Assembly: GCA_025934545.1 (NCBI GenBank)
Contig: JAICXV010000079.1
Span: 1 to 7,777 of the forward strand
Direction of reading: 5' to 3'
Source of the DNA: Verrucomicrobiia bacterium
GTDB lineage: Bacteria; Verrucomicrobiota; Verrucomicrobiia; Limisphaerales; Palsa-1400
DNA: 7,777 bases
Positions 1 through 6,513 of the stretch are shown piece by piece; the first letter of the stretch is position 1, and every line of letters begins with the position of its first letter. The translations under genes and the position numbers were made by a program. The notes beneath the pieces were generated by a model, which made no database searches, was not told where the DNA came from, and worked only from the letters and a program-made list of their open reading frames with translations.

Positions 1-2471
1 ACGCGAATCGGAGTCGGCGCAAGAAATCGGTCGGCGTGCAAGCGCGGCGCGGCGACCGCTTCGAGAACGTAAATCGTTTCCAACACCATCGTTCGTTCGG
101 TCTCCGTCGGCAGCACCGCAAACGCACAATTTCCAGTTTCAGATCCGAGCAACAAATCCATCGCTCCGGAAACCATTGGATGATCCCACGTCAAAAACGC
201 CACATCTTCGCGGCTGAGCGCGCGGCGGCGATCGAATGTGGCGACAGTTCCTTCAGCAGGTATCGAAGGAAATGAATCGGTGATGACGCCGTCAGGATTT
301 AATTGCCAGGTGTGCGGCGCGAGTTCTTCCAGGTGCACGCCGTAATGATCGAACACATCGAGCATGTAATTCTCAAGATCCTGCTGACGATCTTGTTCCT
401 GGATTGCGCTGACGATTTTTGCAGCGACCGCTGGGCGAAAGGAGTTGAGTTCCAACAAACGATCGCGGCCTTGTTCGAGAAGACGCCGCATCGCCTGACG
501 CGCTTGCTTCGTTTTGCTCAACAGCTCAGCCAATTCAGACTCCGCTTCGTTTCGTTCCGCGACGGGATATTCCAGGGCCAGATCATGAACCGCGCGTCCG
601 AATTTGCGCATGAGTTCGTTGCCTCCCTCGAGATTATTTTCGAAGGCGTTCAACCCTTCGTGATACCAGCGCGCCAAAACTTCCTGCGGACTGTGCTCAA
701 CATACGGCACATGGATTTGGATGTCTGCACTTTGCCCGATGCGATCCAAACGGCCGATGCGCTGTTCCAGCAGTTCAGGGTTTAGTGGCAGATCAAACAG
801 GACGAGGTGATGTGCAAATTGAAAATTGCGCCCTTCGCTGCCGATCTCCGAACAAATCAACAACCGGGCACCATCAGGTTCGGCGAACCACGCTGCATTG
901 CGGTCGCGTTGCACCAGCGTCAATCCTTCGTGAAAAATTCCCGTTTTGATCGTAAGCTGGCGCCGGAGCGCGGCGTCCAGGGCTTCAGCCTTTTCAATAC
1001 TGCGACTGATCACCAACACTTTTTGCGGAGCCAATTTTTGCAACAACTCGGCCAACCATCGAACACGCGGGTCTTTGACCAAATCGGACGACGTCTGCAA
1101 ATTGGTATCGCCCGCATCTTCGGCGAATTCGGTGGAGAACCGATCCAGCAACAACTCCGGGTCGGGCCCCGCATCGAGCTTTACCAATAGCGCGGTGCGC
1201 TTTGGAAAACCTTTCATGCCAGAGCGGGTGTTGCGAAAAAGCACACGCCCCGGACCATGCAAATCCAGCAGCTCTTCCAATAAAGCGGCCGCGGCGTCGG
1301 CGTTGCCTTTCGTCAATTCACCCAGTCGCTCTTCCAGCTTCGGGTCATGTGCGAGCAGTCGGCGCAGTAGTGTTTTGTCTTTAGCAGTGATGGCCGCGCC
1401 GCTCATTAACTTGCCGGCCACATCTGCGGTTGCTTTGTAATTTTCGGACTCAGCTTGAAATGTGGCGAGATCGCGATAACGCTCCGAGTCGAGTAAGCGC
1501 AGTCGGGCAAAGTGGCTTTCGACACCGAGTTGTTCGGGCGTGGCCGTCAATAACAACAGCCCTTCAGATTTTCGGCTGAGTTCTTCCACAACCTGATATT
1601 CGCGACTCGGCATGCGCTCGGACCATTCGAGGTGATGCGCCTCATCCACCACGAGAATGTCCCATCCCGCCGCAATGGCGTGCGCAGCCTGTCGCGGATC
1701 TCGTGCGAGAAAATCGATGCTCGTCAGGACGAACTGATCGTCCAGAAACGGGTTTGCTCCCGGTTCGCCGGCTTCGATTGCTGCGCAACGTTCCGCATCA
1801 AAAATATTCAACCAGACGTTGAAACGCCGAAGCATTTCCACGAACCACTGATGCACGAGCGATTCCGGCACAAGCACGAGGATGCGATTTGCGCGACCAC
1901 TCAGCAGGAGACGATGCAGGATGAGACACGCCTCAATCGTTTTTCCGAGCCCGACCTCATCCGAGAGCATCACGCGCGGCGCGTGGCGGCCGGTCACCTC
2001 CTGCGCGATGTAAAGCTGGTGCGGTATTAAATCAATGCGGCCACCGACAAAACCTCGCACTGCGGATTTACGCGAGCGATACAAGCCGTCCAATGTCCGC
2101 CGACGCAAATCAAATGTGAGCGAATCTTCAAAGCGGCCCTTAAACAAACGCTCTTGCGGTCCCTGGAAACTGATGCGGTCGCTGAGCTGCGCTTCGGGCA
2201 GTTGTTGGTTATTGCCGACATAGATCAGCAAGCCCCGCTGCTCAATCACTTCTTCGATCTCAATCTCTTTATCGTCGTTAGTTTTGACTTTGTCGCCGAC
2301 GCGGAATCGCACGCGCTTTAGCGGCGCGTTCTCCGCAACGTAGGTGCGGCTTTCGCTCGCACCCGCAAACTCGATCTGCACCCGACCACCTCCAGTTTGC
2401 ACGATCGTGCCTAAACCAAGTTCTGGCTCCGATTCGCTAATCCACCGCTGACCAATTTGAAATAAATGCAT
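1..2471 (-). CDS. rapA: RNA polymerase-associated SWI2/SNF2 ATPase RapA (HepA), 3' end cut by window edge
   Basis: ATP-driven translocase that binds RNA polymerase and helps recycle stalled enzyme after transcription; cytoplasmic. The minus frame is open from an ATG at 2471 to the window edge, giving 823 codons. The N-terminal part (residues 1-105) begins MHLFQIGQRWIS and matches the Tudor-like domains of E. coli RapA as I recall its sequence. The ATPase core shows Walker A in DEVGLGKT (residues 171-178), the DEAH box at 276-279 followed by HLEWSE, and LLLTATPEQLG. The helicase C-lobe shows EIGSEGRNFQFA and the arginine-finger motif QRIGRLDRIGQ at 570-580. The RapA-specific middle and C-terminal regions follow, for example EQGRDRLLE and RFLAPTPIR. 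E. coli RapA has 968 residues, so roughly the last 120-150 are missing here only because of the window edge. No frameshift is seen. The start agrees with the E. coli N-terminus, although no clear Shine-Dalgarno precedes it. Divergent from the gene at 2636. Confidence 0.96.
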   Translation of the reverse strand, partial: MHLFQIGQRWISESEPELGLGTIVQTGGGRVQIEFAGASESRTYVAENAPLKRVRFRVGDKVKTNDDKEIEIEEVIEQRGLLIYVGNNQQLPEAQLSDRISFQGPQERLFKGRFEDSLTFDLRRRTLDGLYRSRKSAVRGFVGGRIDLIPHQLYIAQEVTGRHAPRVMLSDEVGLGKTIEACLILHRLLLSGRANRILVLVPESLVHQWFVEMLRRFNVWLNIFDAERCAAIEAGEPGANPFLDDQFVLTSIDFLARDPRQAAHAIAAGWDILVVDEAHHLEWSERMPSREYQVVEELSRKSEGLLLLTATPEQLGVESHFARLRLLDSERYRDLATFQAESENYKATADVAGKLMSGAAITAKDKTLLRRLLAHDPKLEERLGELTKGNADAAAALLEELLDLHGPGRVLFRNTRSGMKGFPKRTALLVKLDAGPDPELLLDRFSTEFAEDAGDTNLQTSSDLVKDPRVRWLAELLQKLAPQKVLVISRSIEKAEALDAALRRQLTIKTGIFHEGLTLVQRDRNAAWFAEPDGARLLICSEIGSEGRNFQFAHHLVLFDLPLNPELLEQRIGRLDRIGQSADIQIHVPYVEHSPQEVLARWYHEGLNAFENNLEGGNELMRKFGRAVHDLALEYPVAERNEAESELAELLSKTKQARQAMRRLLEQGRDRLLELNSFRPAVAAKIVSAIQEQDRQQDLENYMLDVFDHYGVHLEELAPHTWQLNPDGVITDSFPSIPAEGTVATFDRRRALSREDVAFLTWDHPMVSGAMDLLLGSETGNCAFAVLPTETERTMVLETIYVLEAVAAPRLHADRFLAPTPIR

Positions 2472-2635
2472 GAAAATTGAGCCGGGATACTTATCACGAA
2501 CTTACTCGTTGGCAATGGCCGGGATGGCCGTCGCGACCACGGATCCAATTCAGCCGGCTGGCCACAGCGCGCTTTTTCTTTCCTGCGCTTGTTTTCCGCC
2601 GTCCCATCGGGCATAACTTTGGCGCTGAGGACTTG
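2472..2635. promoter_or_regulatory. Divergent intergenic region between rapA and the exported protein; weak candidate promoters
   Basis: This 164-base gap must hold start signals for both divergent genes. On the plus strand, TTGTTT at 2589-2594 and CATAAC at 2612-2617 are 17 bases apart and lie just before the downstream gene, but they match sigma-70 consensus only 3/6 and 4/6. On the minus strand, TTGCCA (2515-2510) has 17 bases to AAGTAT (2492-2487), matching 5/6 and 3/6, and would give a very short rapA leader. The plus frame also stays open from a TTG at 2477, but the encoded stretch looks like untranslated leader, not protein. The box assignments are inference. Confidence 0.3.
2626..2630 (+). 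promoter_or_regulatory. Ribosome binding site TGAGG deciding the 2636 start
   Basis: TGAGG ends five bases before the ATG at 2636. Together with the signal peptide that follows, it favours this start over the upstream in-frame TTG at 2477, which has no comparable site. Confidence 0.55.
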
Positions 2636-3979
2636 ATGAAATTCCTGCCGACACTTTTCGCACTTTGCTTCGTTGCCCAAATTCACGCGCAAATTGTGCC
2701 GGCCTTCACCGTCGCCAAAAGTCGGTCCGGCCAATTCACCGTCCGCGCGGCGATCAAAGATTCAATCCTGAGGTCCGTCGCCGCGCCCAAGGTCCCCATC
2801 GCCGGCAGTTGGGCTTTTCAATTGCAACCGCCCGCCCCAAAACTCGGCGGTCAAAAAGGTGTCGTCGAACTCGAGCCCGCCTTGCTCGCCATCGCCTGCG
2901 AACGCCTCAAGGACGCTTTGTTGTTTGAACTCGGCACCGCTGACAGTTGGCACGGTCGCATCGATGTGTTGATCAATTCGCGCGCGCCCGAAGGCGAGGA
3001 ACCGTTTCTCGTCGCCACCCTCCGGCCCGAAGGCTGGACCTACGAACTCGAAGTGCCCCGGACCGCCCAACCGCAACGACTCTTGCGCGCGCTCGTTCAA
3101 GTTCTCCTGCTCGAAATGGCCAATCGCAATTCAGATTCCGAATTGGCCGAGGTGCCGCTCTGGTTGGTCGAAGGCATGACCGCTCATTTGCGCGCGTTTA
3201 ATTTGCCGACGTTTTTGGTTCAGGAAAAAACCATGTTGGTCGGCAATCGCGTCAAGCTCGATGCCCTCGATGTCGTCCGCGCGCATCTGCGCCGAGAACA
3301 GGCGCTCAGCTTTCAAGCCCTGAGCTGGCCCGATGCCGAGCAGGCCAACGGTCGCGACGCCGGCGTTTATCGCGATTCGGCGCAATTGCTCGTTTACGAA
3401 TTGCTCCATTTGAAACGCGGGCGCGCTGAATTGCACGCGATGATCCAGCAATTGCCGACACATCAAAACTGGCAACTGACTTTCATGAACGCCTTCCGCG
3501 CGCATTTTCGAAAACCGCTTGATGTCGAAAAATGGTGGGCGCTGACCTGCGTCAGTTTCGCCGGCAACCAAATCACCCAAAAATGGACGATGGAAGAAAG
3601 CCGCCAAAAACTGCAGGACCTTCTCGATGTCCCGGTCGAGGTGCATCTCAGTCCCGATCAATTGCCGTCCGCCGCTGAGCTGACGTTGCAGGAAGTCATT
3701 CGCACCTGGCAACCCGACGCCGAATCCGTCGCGCTCGAGCGAACGATTTCCGGACTCGAATTGTTCAGCTGGCATTGCGCGCCCGAAGTGCAAAAGCTCG
3801 CGCAAGGTTACGAAACGGCGTTGCGCAATTATTTAAAGGAGCGCGATCATCCGGCTCGCTATTTGAAAGGCACCGAATCATCGCGGCTCGCCTCGCTCAA
3901 AAAAATCGTCTGCCGCGAACTGGACAAGCTCGACGCCCAACGCGAGTTGTCGCAAAAACAACTCGCGACGAAGAAGTAG
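2636..3979 (+). CDS. Exported peptidase-MA-like protein lacking the HExxH zinc motif (putative pseudo-protease)
   Basis: 447 residues. The ATG at 2636 is chosen because TGAGG (2626-2630) lies five bases upstream and the protein then opens with a typical signal peptide, MKFLPTLFALCFVAQIHA-Q. An in-frame TTG at 2477 would add 53 unlikely residues. The middle follows the peptidase MA (gluzincin) plan. A hydrophobic helix at about 150-162 (LVQVLLLEMA) sits where the family has HExxH. It is followed by VPLWLVEGMTAH (173-184), matching the family's 'P-x-W-L-x-E-G' with the glutamate at 179. Next come YRDSAQLLVYELL and a tail (FRAHFRKPLDVEKWWAL) that parallels the family's closing region. No HExxH occurs anywhere, so zinc proteolysis is not expected; a scaffold, inhibitor or binding role is possible. 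The C-terminus (about 375-447) is basic and predicted helical, ending SQKQLATKK. Likely periplasmic or secreted. The fold assignment rests on motif order only. Confidence 0.72.
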   Translation: MKFLPTLFALCFVAQIHAQIVPAFTVAKSRSGQFTVRAAIKDSILRSVAAPKVPIAGSWAFQLQPPAPKLGGQKGVVELEPALLAIACERLKDALLFELGTADSWHGRIDVLINSRAPEGEEPFLVATLRPEGWTYELEVPRTAQPQRLLRALVQVLLLEMANRNSDSELAEVPLWLVEGMTAHLRAFNLPTFLVQEKTMLVGNRVKLDALDVVRAHLRREQALSFQALSWPDAEQANGRDAGVYRDSAQLLVYELLHLKRGRAELHAMIQQLPTHQNWQLTFMNAFRAHFRKPLDVEKWWALTCVSFAGNQITQKWTMEESRQKLQDLLDVPVEVHLSPDQLPSAAELTLQEVIRTWQPDAESVALERTISGLELFSWHCAPEVQKLAQGYETALRNYLKERDHPARYLKGTESSRLASLKKIVCRELDKLDAQRELSQKQLATKK

Positions 3980-4012
3980 TCGGGCCTTGTAGTGTCACGC
4001 ATCCTGCCTGAC

Positions 4013-4041
4013 GTAGAGCCGGGCGTCCCGCCCGCCGGCTC
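4013..4041. repeat. GC-rich hairpin, copy 1 of an inverted intergenic repeat
   Basis: GAGCCGG (4016-4022) pairs with CCGGCTC (4035-4041). An internal GGCG-TCC-CGCC palindrome occupies 4022-4032. The stretch 4013-4039, starting GTAGAG, resembles the reverse complement of 4082-4108 at about 22 of 27 positions. It is therefore one copy of an element present twice in opposite orientation. It lies 33 bases after the stop of the exported-protein gene and may end that transcript. No T-run follows, so a classical intrinsic terminator is not shown. Confidence 0.6.
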
Positions 4042-4081
4042 TCGGCCAAACAACACGACCACCGAACCTCCCACGCACTTT

Positions 4082-4132
4082 GCCGGGCGGCGAGACGCCG
4101 CCCTCTACGGCAGGCGAGACGCCCGCCGCTAC
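4082..4132. repeat. Tandem GGCG-AGA-CGCC hairpins, copy 2 of the inverted repeat
   Basis: Two stem-loops stand side by side. GGGCGGCG (4085-4092) pairs perfectly with CGCCGCCC (4096-4103) around an AGA loop. The stretch 4108-4116 pairs with 4120-4128 at eight of nine positions, again around AGA. The shared core is GGCGAGACGCC. Read as protein on the plus strand these give GETPPSTAGETPAAT-type text, which is not a real product. The element ends in CCGCTAC (4126-4132), and the same seven bases recur at 4143-4149, across the stop codon of the aminotransferase. The hairpins lie downstream of both convergent genes and could act as a bidirectional terminator or a transcript-end stabiliser. Confidence 0.65.
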
Positions 4133-4145
4133 ACGACGACTGCCG

Positions 4146-5510
4146 CTACGCAACTTCGTCGATCGCTTCGGCCAACACCGCCAAACCATCCCGCAACATC
4201 TCCTCCGTAATCGTCAACGGCGGCGCGATCTTCACCGTCTGCCCCCAGGCACCAACCGGCGAGAAGAACAGCAAGCCTTTATGAAAGCACTTTTCAATAA
4301 TCGCGTGTGCGGTGTCGTGATCGGGCTCTTTCTTCCCGCGTTTCACAATCTGCACGCCGCCGACCAAACCCGTCGCCGTCACGTGCCCGATAATTTCGGG
4401 ATGCTTCTTTTGCAGTGCGCGCAAACCGGTTTCCAAAATCGGCCCGAGCCGCGCCGCGTTTTCCGTCAGCTTATCGTTCTTAATTTTCTTAACGCTGGCG
4501 ATCGCCGCGGCGACACAAACGGGATTACCGGTGTGCGTGCTCGTCATCGAGCCCGGCCCGAATTGGTCCATAATCTCCGTGCGACCGATCACCGCCGATA
4601 ACGGCAATGAACTGCTGATGCCTTTGCCGCAACAAATGATGTCGGGCGTCACGCCGTAATGTTCGAACGCCCAGAATTTTCCGGTGCGTCCGAACCCAGC
4701 CTGCACTTCGTCGAAAATCAGCGCGACCTCGTTCTTCTGACACCAGGCCGCCAGCTCTTTAATATATGGCACGGGCGCGAAGTCTGGCCCGACGCCTTGA
4801 TAACTTTCGATGATGACGCCGGCGACGTTCTTGTCTTCGAGCCCTTTCGCATGGATCGTTTTCAGGAACAGATCGAAACTCGTGTCGGTCGTCCAATAAC
4901 CGTCCGGGAACGGCACCTGCACAATCGCCGGGTCTTCATTGACGATCCAACCTTTCTGGCCGGGAATGCCGCCGGCCTGTTGCGCGCCGAGCGTGCGTCC
5001 ATGAAACCCGCGTTCGGCGCCGATGATGCCGATCTTTTTGTTGCCGCCGCGTTTGATACCGTAGGCCCGCGCGAGCTTGATCGCGCATTCCGTCGCTTCC
5101 GAACCGGTCGTGAGCAAAAAAACTTTATCAAGACCTTTGGGCGCGACGCTGACCAACAATTCCGCCAACTCCGCGCGCTCTTCACTCGGAAAAACGTAAT
5201 TGTGCAATAGCCCGCTGTTGACCTGGTCGATGATCGCCTTGCGAATCTCCGGCATGCCATGGCCGGCGTTGGTGACGAGCACGCCGGAACTCCAATCGAG
5301 CCAGCGATTGCCGTATTTGTCGTAAACGAAAACATCTTCGGCGCGATCCCAAACGATGGGCGGCTGGCCGCGCATTGAGATCGGTTCGAACTTGCGCAAT
5401 TTTTCGAGCGTCGGAATGGAATCCGGATGGGGCAGGGGAGTGACGACGCGGCGGAATTTGGTTTCCACGCGCGGCACATTTTTGGGCACGATGCTGAATT
5501 CTTTTCCCAT
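4146..5510 (-). CDS. Class III pyridoxal-phosphate aminotransferase (4-aminobutyrate/ornithine-type)
   Basis: 454 residues with start ATG at 5510 (MGKEFSIVPKN), a usual length for class III (subgroup II) omega-aminotransferases. These cytoplasmic enzymes move an amino group, often from a terminal amine such as 4-aminobutyrate or ornithine, to a 2-oxo acid. Visible features: GNRWLDWSSGVLVTNAGH (67-84), the phosphate loop TTGSEATE (134-141), GFHGRTLG (168-175, stacking and substrate arginine region), the glutamate in VIIESYQG (about 235), the cofactor-N1 aspartate in IFDEVQAGFGRTG (D267), the Schiff-base lysine in CCGKGISSSLPLSAVIG (K296) and STHTGNPV (324-331). Near the C-terminus VKIAPPLTI places K427 where GABA aminotransferases usually have a carboxylate-binding arginine, so the substrate is uncertain and gabT is not assigned. 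The frame is open up to 5600, but that 30-residue extension is only translated repeat DNA (FICIHLW). The Shine-Dalgarno is weak. The gene converges on the plus-strand gene ending at 3979. Confidence 0.9.
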   Translation of the reverse strand: MGKEFSIVPKNVPRVETKFRRVVTPLPHPDSIPTLEKLRKFEPISMRGQPPIVWDRAEDVFVYDKYGNRWLDWSSGVLVTNAGHGMPEIRKAIIDQVNSGLLHNYVFPSEERAELAELLVSVAPKGLDKVFLLTTGSEATECAIKLARAYGIKRGGNKKIGIIGAERGFHGRTLGAQQAGGIPGQKGWIVNEDPAIVQVPFPDGYWTTDTSFDLFLKTIHAKGLEDKNVAGVIIESYQGVGPDFAPVPYIKELAAWCQKNEVALIFDEVQAGFGRTGKFWAFEHYGVTPDIICCGKGISSSLPLSAVIGRTEIMDQFGPGSMTSTHTGNPVCVAAAIASVKKIKNDKLTENAARLGPILETGLRALQKKHPEIIGHVTATGLVGGVQIVKRGKKEPDHDTAHAIIEKCFHKGLLFFSPVGAWGQTVKIAPPLTITEEMLRDGLAVLAEAIDEVA

Positions 5511-5576
5511 AATTTCTGAGCGGCAGATAATGGCAGAGGGACAGTCGGAGTGAAAGTGGAAGTTGGTCGAATGAAA

Positions 5577-5605
5577 CCACAGATGGATACAGATAAACAC
5601 AGATG
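5577..5605. repeat. CACAGATG-family decamer array, copy 1
   Basis: Three 10-base units, CCACAGATGG, ATACAGATAA and ACACAGATG, place GAT at 5582, 5592 and 5602. It matches the array at 5947-5975 at 26 of 29 positions. It lies 67 bases above the aminotransferase start and creates the spurious upstream extension of that frame. Confidence 0.85.
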
Positions 5606-5644
5606 CTGCTGTAGTGATTGCGAATTTTTACTGTTTTCTGTTAA

Positions 5645-5674
5645 CCGCTGATGGACAGAGATCAATGCGGATTT
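5645..5674. repeat. CGCTGATGG-type degenerate decamer array
   Basis: Units CCGCTGATGG, ACAGAGATCA and ATGCGGATTT are diverged, but GAT recurs exactly every 10 bases, at 5650, 5660 and 5670. It appears to be a variant of the CACAGATG family. Confidence 0.55.
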
Positions 5675-5790
5675 GCCTGCCACGACCTGTGTACAAAAAC
5701 GTGCGTTTTTTGATGTGCAAAATTGAGCTAAGTTTCTGCGGATGTGTCGGTTGTGTGTTTTGGAGGCATTTATAGAAAGTATTTTTTTAG

Positions 5791-5830
5791 TGGCAGTAGC
5801 CGGCAGTGGGTGACAGTGGGCGGCAGTAGG
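5791..5830. repeat. GGCAGTGGG decamer array, four units
   Basis: Four consecutive 10-base units: TGGCAGTAGC, CGGCAGTGGG, TGACAGTGGG and CGGCAGTAGG. Positions 2, 4, 5, 6, 7 and 9 of the unit are invariant. The sequence is unrelated to the CACAGATG family apart from the period. Confidence 0.8.
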
Positions 5831-5900
5831 TGCAATTCTGATGACGTTAGTTGAAAAGGTGAGCCGGTGGGCAGATGGGCAGGTAAGCCGGACATTTTCA

Positions 5901-5933
5901 ACGCAAAGGCGCAAAGGGTCTAAGGGCGCAAAG
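5901..5933. repeat. CGCAAAGG array (8-9 base unit)
   Basis: CGCAAAG starts at 5902, 5910 and 5927, with a degenerate TCTAAGGG between the last two. The spacing is thus about 8, then about 17 (two units). It is the only array in this gap with a unit clearly shorter than ten. Confidence 0.7.
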
Positions 5934-5946
5934 AATTTGGAACTTA

Positions 5947-5975
5947 CCACAGATGGACACGGATGAACACAGATG
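5947..5975. repeat. CACAGATG-family decamer array, copy 2
   Basis: Units CCACAGATGG, ACACGGATGA and ACACAGATG, with GAT at 5952, 5962 and 5972. It is in the same orientation as copy 1 at 5577 and differs from it by three A/G or C/T transitions. Confidence 0.85.
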
Positions 5976-5993
5976 CGGTGGCTGCGGGTTGCT

Positions 5994-6022
5994 TGAGAGT
6001 CGGCAGTTGAGAGTTGAGAGAA
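5994..6022. repeat. GAGAGT/GTTGAGA short direct repeats
   Basis: TTGAGAGT-like words recur three times in about 28 bases (TTGAGAGTCGGCAG, then TTGAGAG twice). This is a low-complexity tract between the second CACAGATG array and the GCGG array. Confidence 0.45.
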
Positions 6023-6070
6023 TTTGAACGGGCAAGAATGCACAGAGGTGCGCGGAAAAAATAATTTTAA

Positions 6071-6110
6071 AGCGGTACAAGGCGGTATCAGGTGCGGATA
6101 GGCGCGGATG
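6071..6110. repeat. GCGGTA/GCGGAT spaced array
   Basis: GCGGTA-type cores start at 6072 and 6082, and GCGGAT-type cores at 6094 and 6104, giving spacings of 10, 12 and 10. The second half also carries GGATG, linking it to the CACAGATG family. Confidence 0.6.
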
Positions 6111-6126
6111 AATGTTAACCGGCCTG

Positions 6127-6156
6127 CCACACGGATTGCACGAATGTCCACGAAAG
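6127..6156. repeat. CACGGATT/CACGAATG array
   Basis: CACG recurs at 6130, 6139 and 6149 (spacing 9 and 10) in CACACGGATT, GCACGAATG and CCACGAAAG. A degenerate relative of the CACAGATG family. Confidence 0.5.
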
Positions 6157-6240
6157 GGGTGCCACAAGGAGGCGCGGAAGTTTTGGAGCGATTAGAATGG
6201 AGCCCAACGAACTCAGGAAAATTTAATTCTTTTTTTAATG

Positions 6241-6280
6241 CGCAACTACCCGCAACAAGGCGCAACGAAACGCACCGGTT
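6241..6280. repeat. CGCAAC decamer array, four units
   Basis: CGCAACTACC, CGCAACAAGG, CGCAACGAAA and CGCACCGGTT follow each other with an exact 10-base period (starts 6241, 6251, 6261, 6271). It is preceded by a T-run at 6229-6236. Confidence 0.75.
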
Positions 6281-6513
6281 CTCCGCTGGAGTCGAGTTGC
6301 TGATTCGTGTTTTTGGTGCGGGCATACAAATTCCGTGCGCATGGTTAAAAGATTTGCGTTGGCAAGGGTCGTTGGAACTTGAACCTTGTTTCCTACCCGA
6401 GTAGGGCGTGAAGATATTAACATGAAGTAGCTGTTTTTCAAGAAATGCAAACTGTCTGCCAAATCTCACTGAGAATTGAGGCAACCAGTCGCTGCGAACC
6501 CTCAACCTTTTGG

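Larger units (their letters stand above)
5511..6513. other. 1-kb gap without a credible gene, rich in short repeat arrays
   Basis: No frame here looks like a protein. The open stretches on both strands run through repeat DNA and translate to low-complexity, repeat-derived text. The region holds at least six distinct short arrays (listed separately), mostly with about 10 bases per unit. Between 6280 and 6513 I see no gene or RNA, only a small palindrome, CCTAC-CCGA-GTAGG, at 6392-6405. The promoters of the aminotransferase must lie just above 5510. The region 5521-5550 contains loose CGGCAGAT/TGGCAGAG text related to the 5791 array. Confidence 0.7.

Noticed and set aside
36..2030. Several plus-strand open frames of 127-164 codons
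   Set aside because: They lie fully inside rapA on the opposite strand; the minus-strand frame gives a continuous RapA protein with all ATPase motifs.
2477..2635. TTG start at 2477 for the exported protein
   Set aside because: No Shine-Dalgarno, unlikely residues, and it would bury the clear signal peptide that begins at 2636.
5695..5710. AAAAAC-GTGC-GTTTTT hairpin as a terminator
   Set aside because: The stem is nearly all A-T, only six pairs, and no gene ends next to it.
5577..5975. CRISPR array
   Set aside because: Repeat units are about 10 bases with no spacers, no 25-40-base repeats at regular distance and no cas genes.
6108..6404. 98-codon plus-strand open frame
   Set aside because: Begins inside a repeat array and passes through the CGCAAC array; no Shine-Dalgarno and no recognisable protein features.
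6392..6405. CCTAC-CCGA-GTAGG as terminator of the L,D-transpeptidase
   Set aside because: Only five pairs, over 100 bases past the stop codon and without a T-run on the minus strand.
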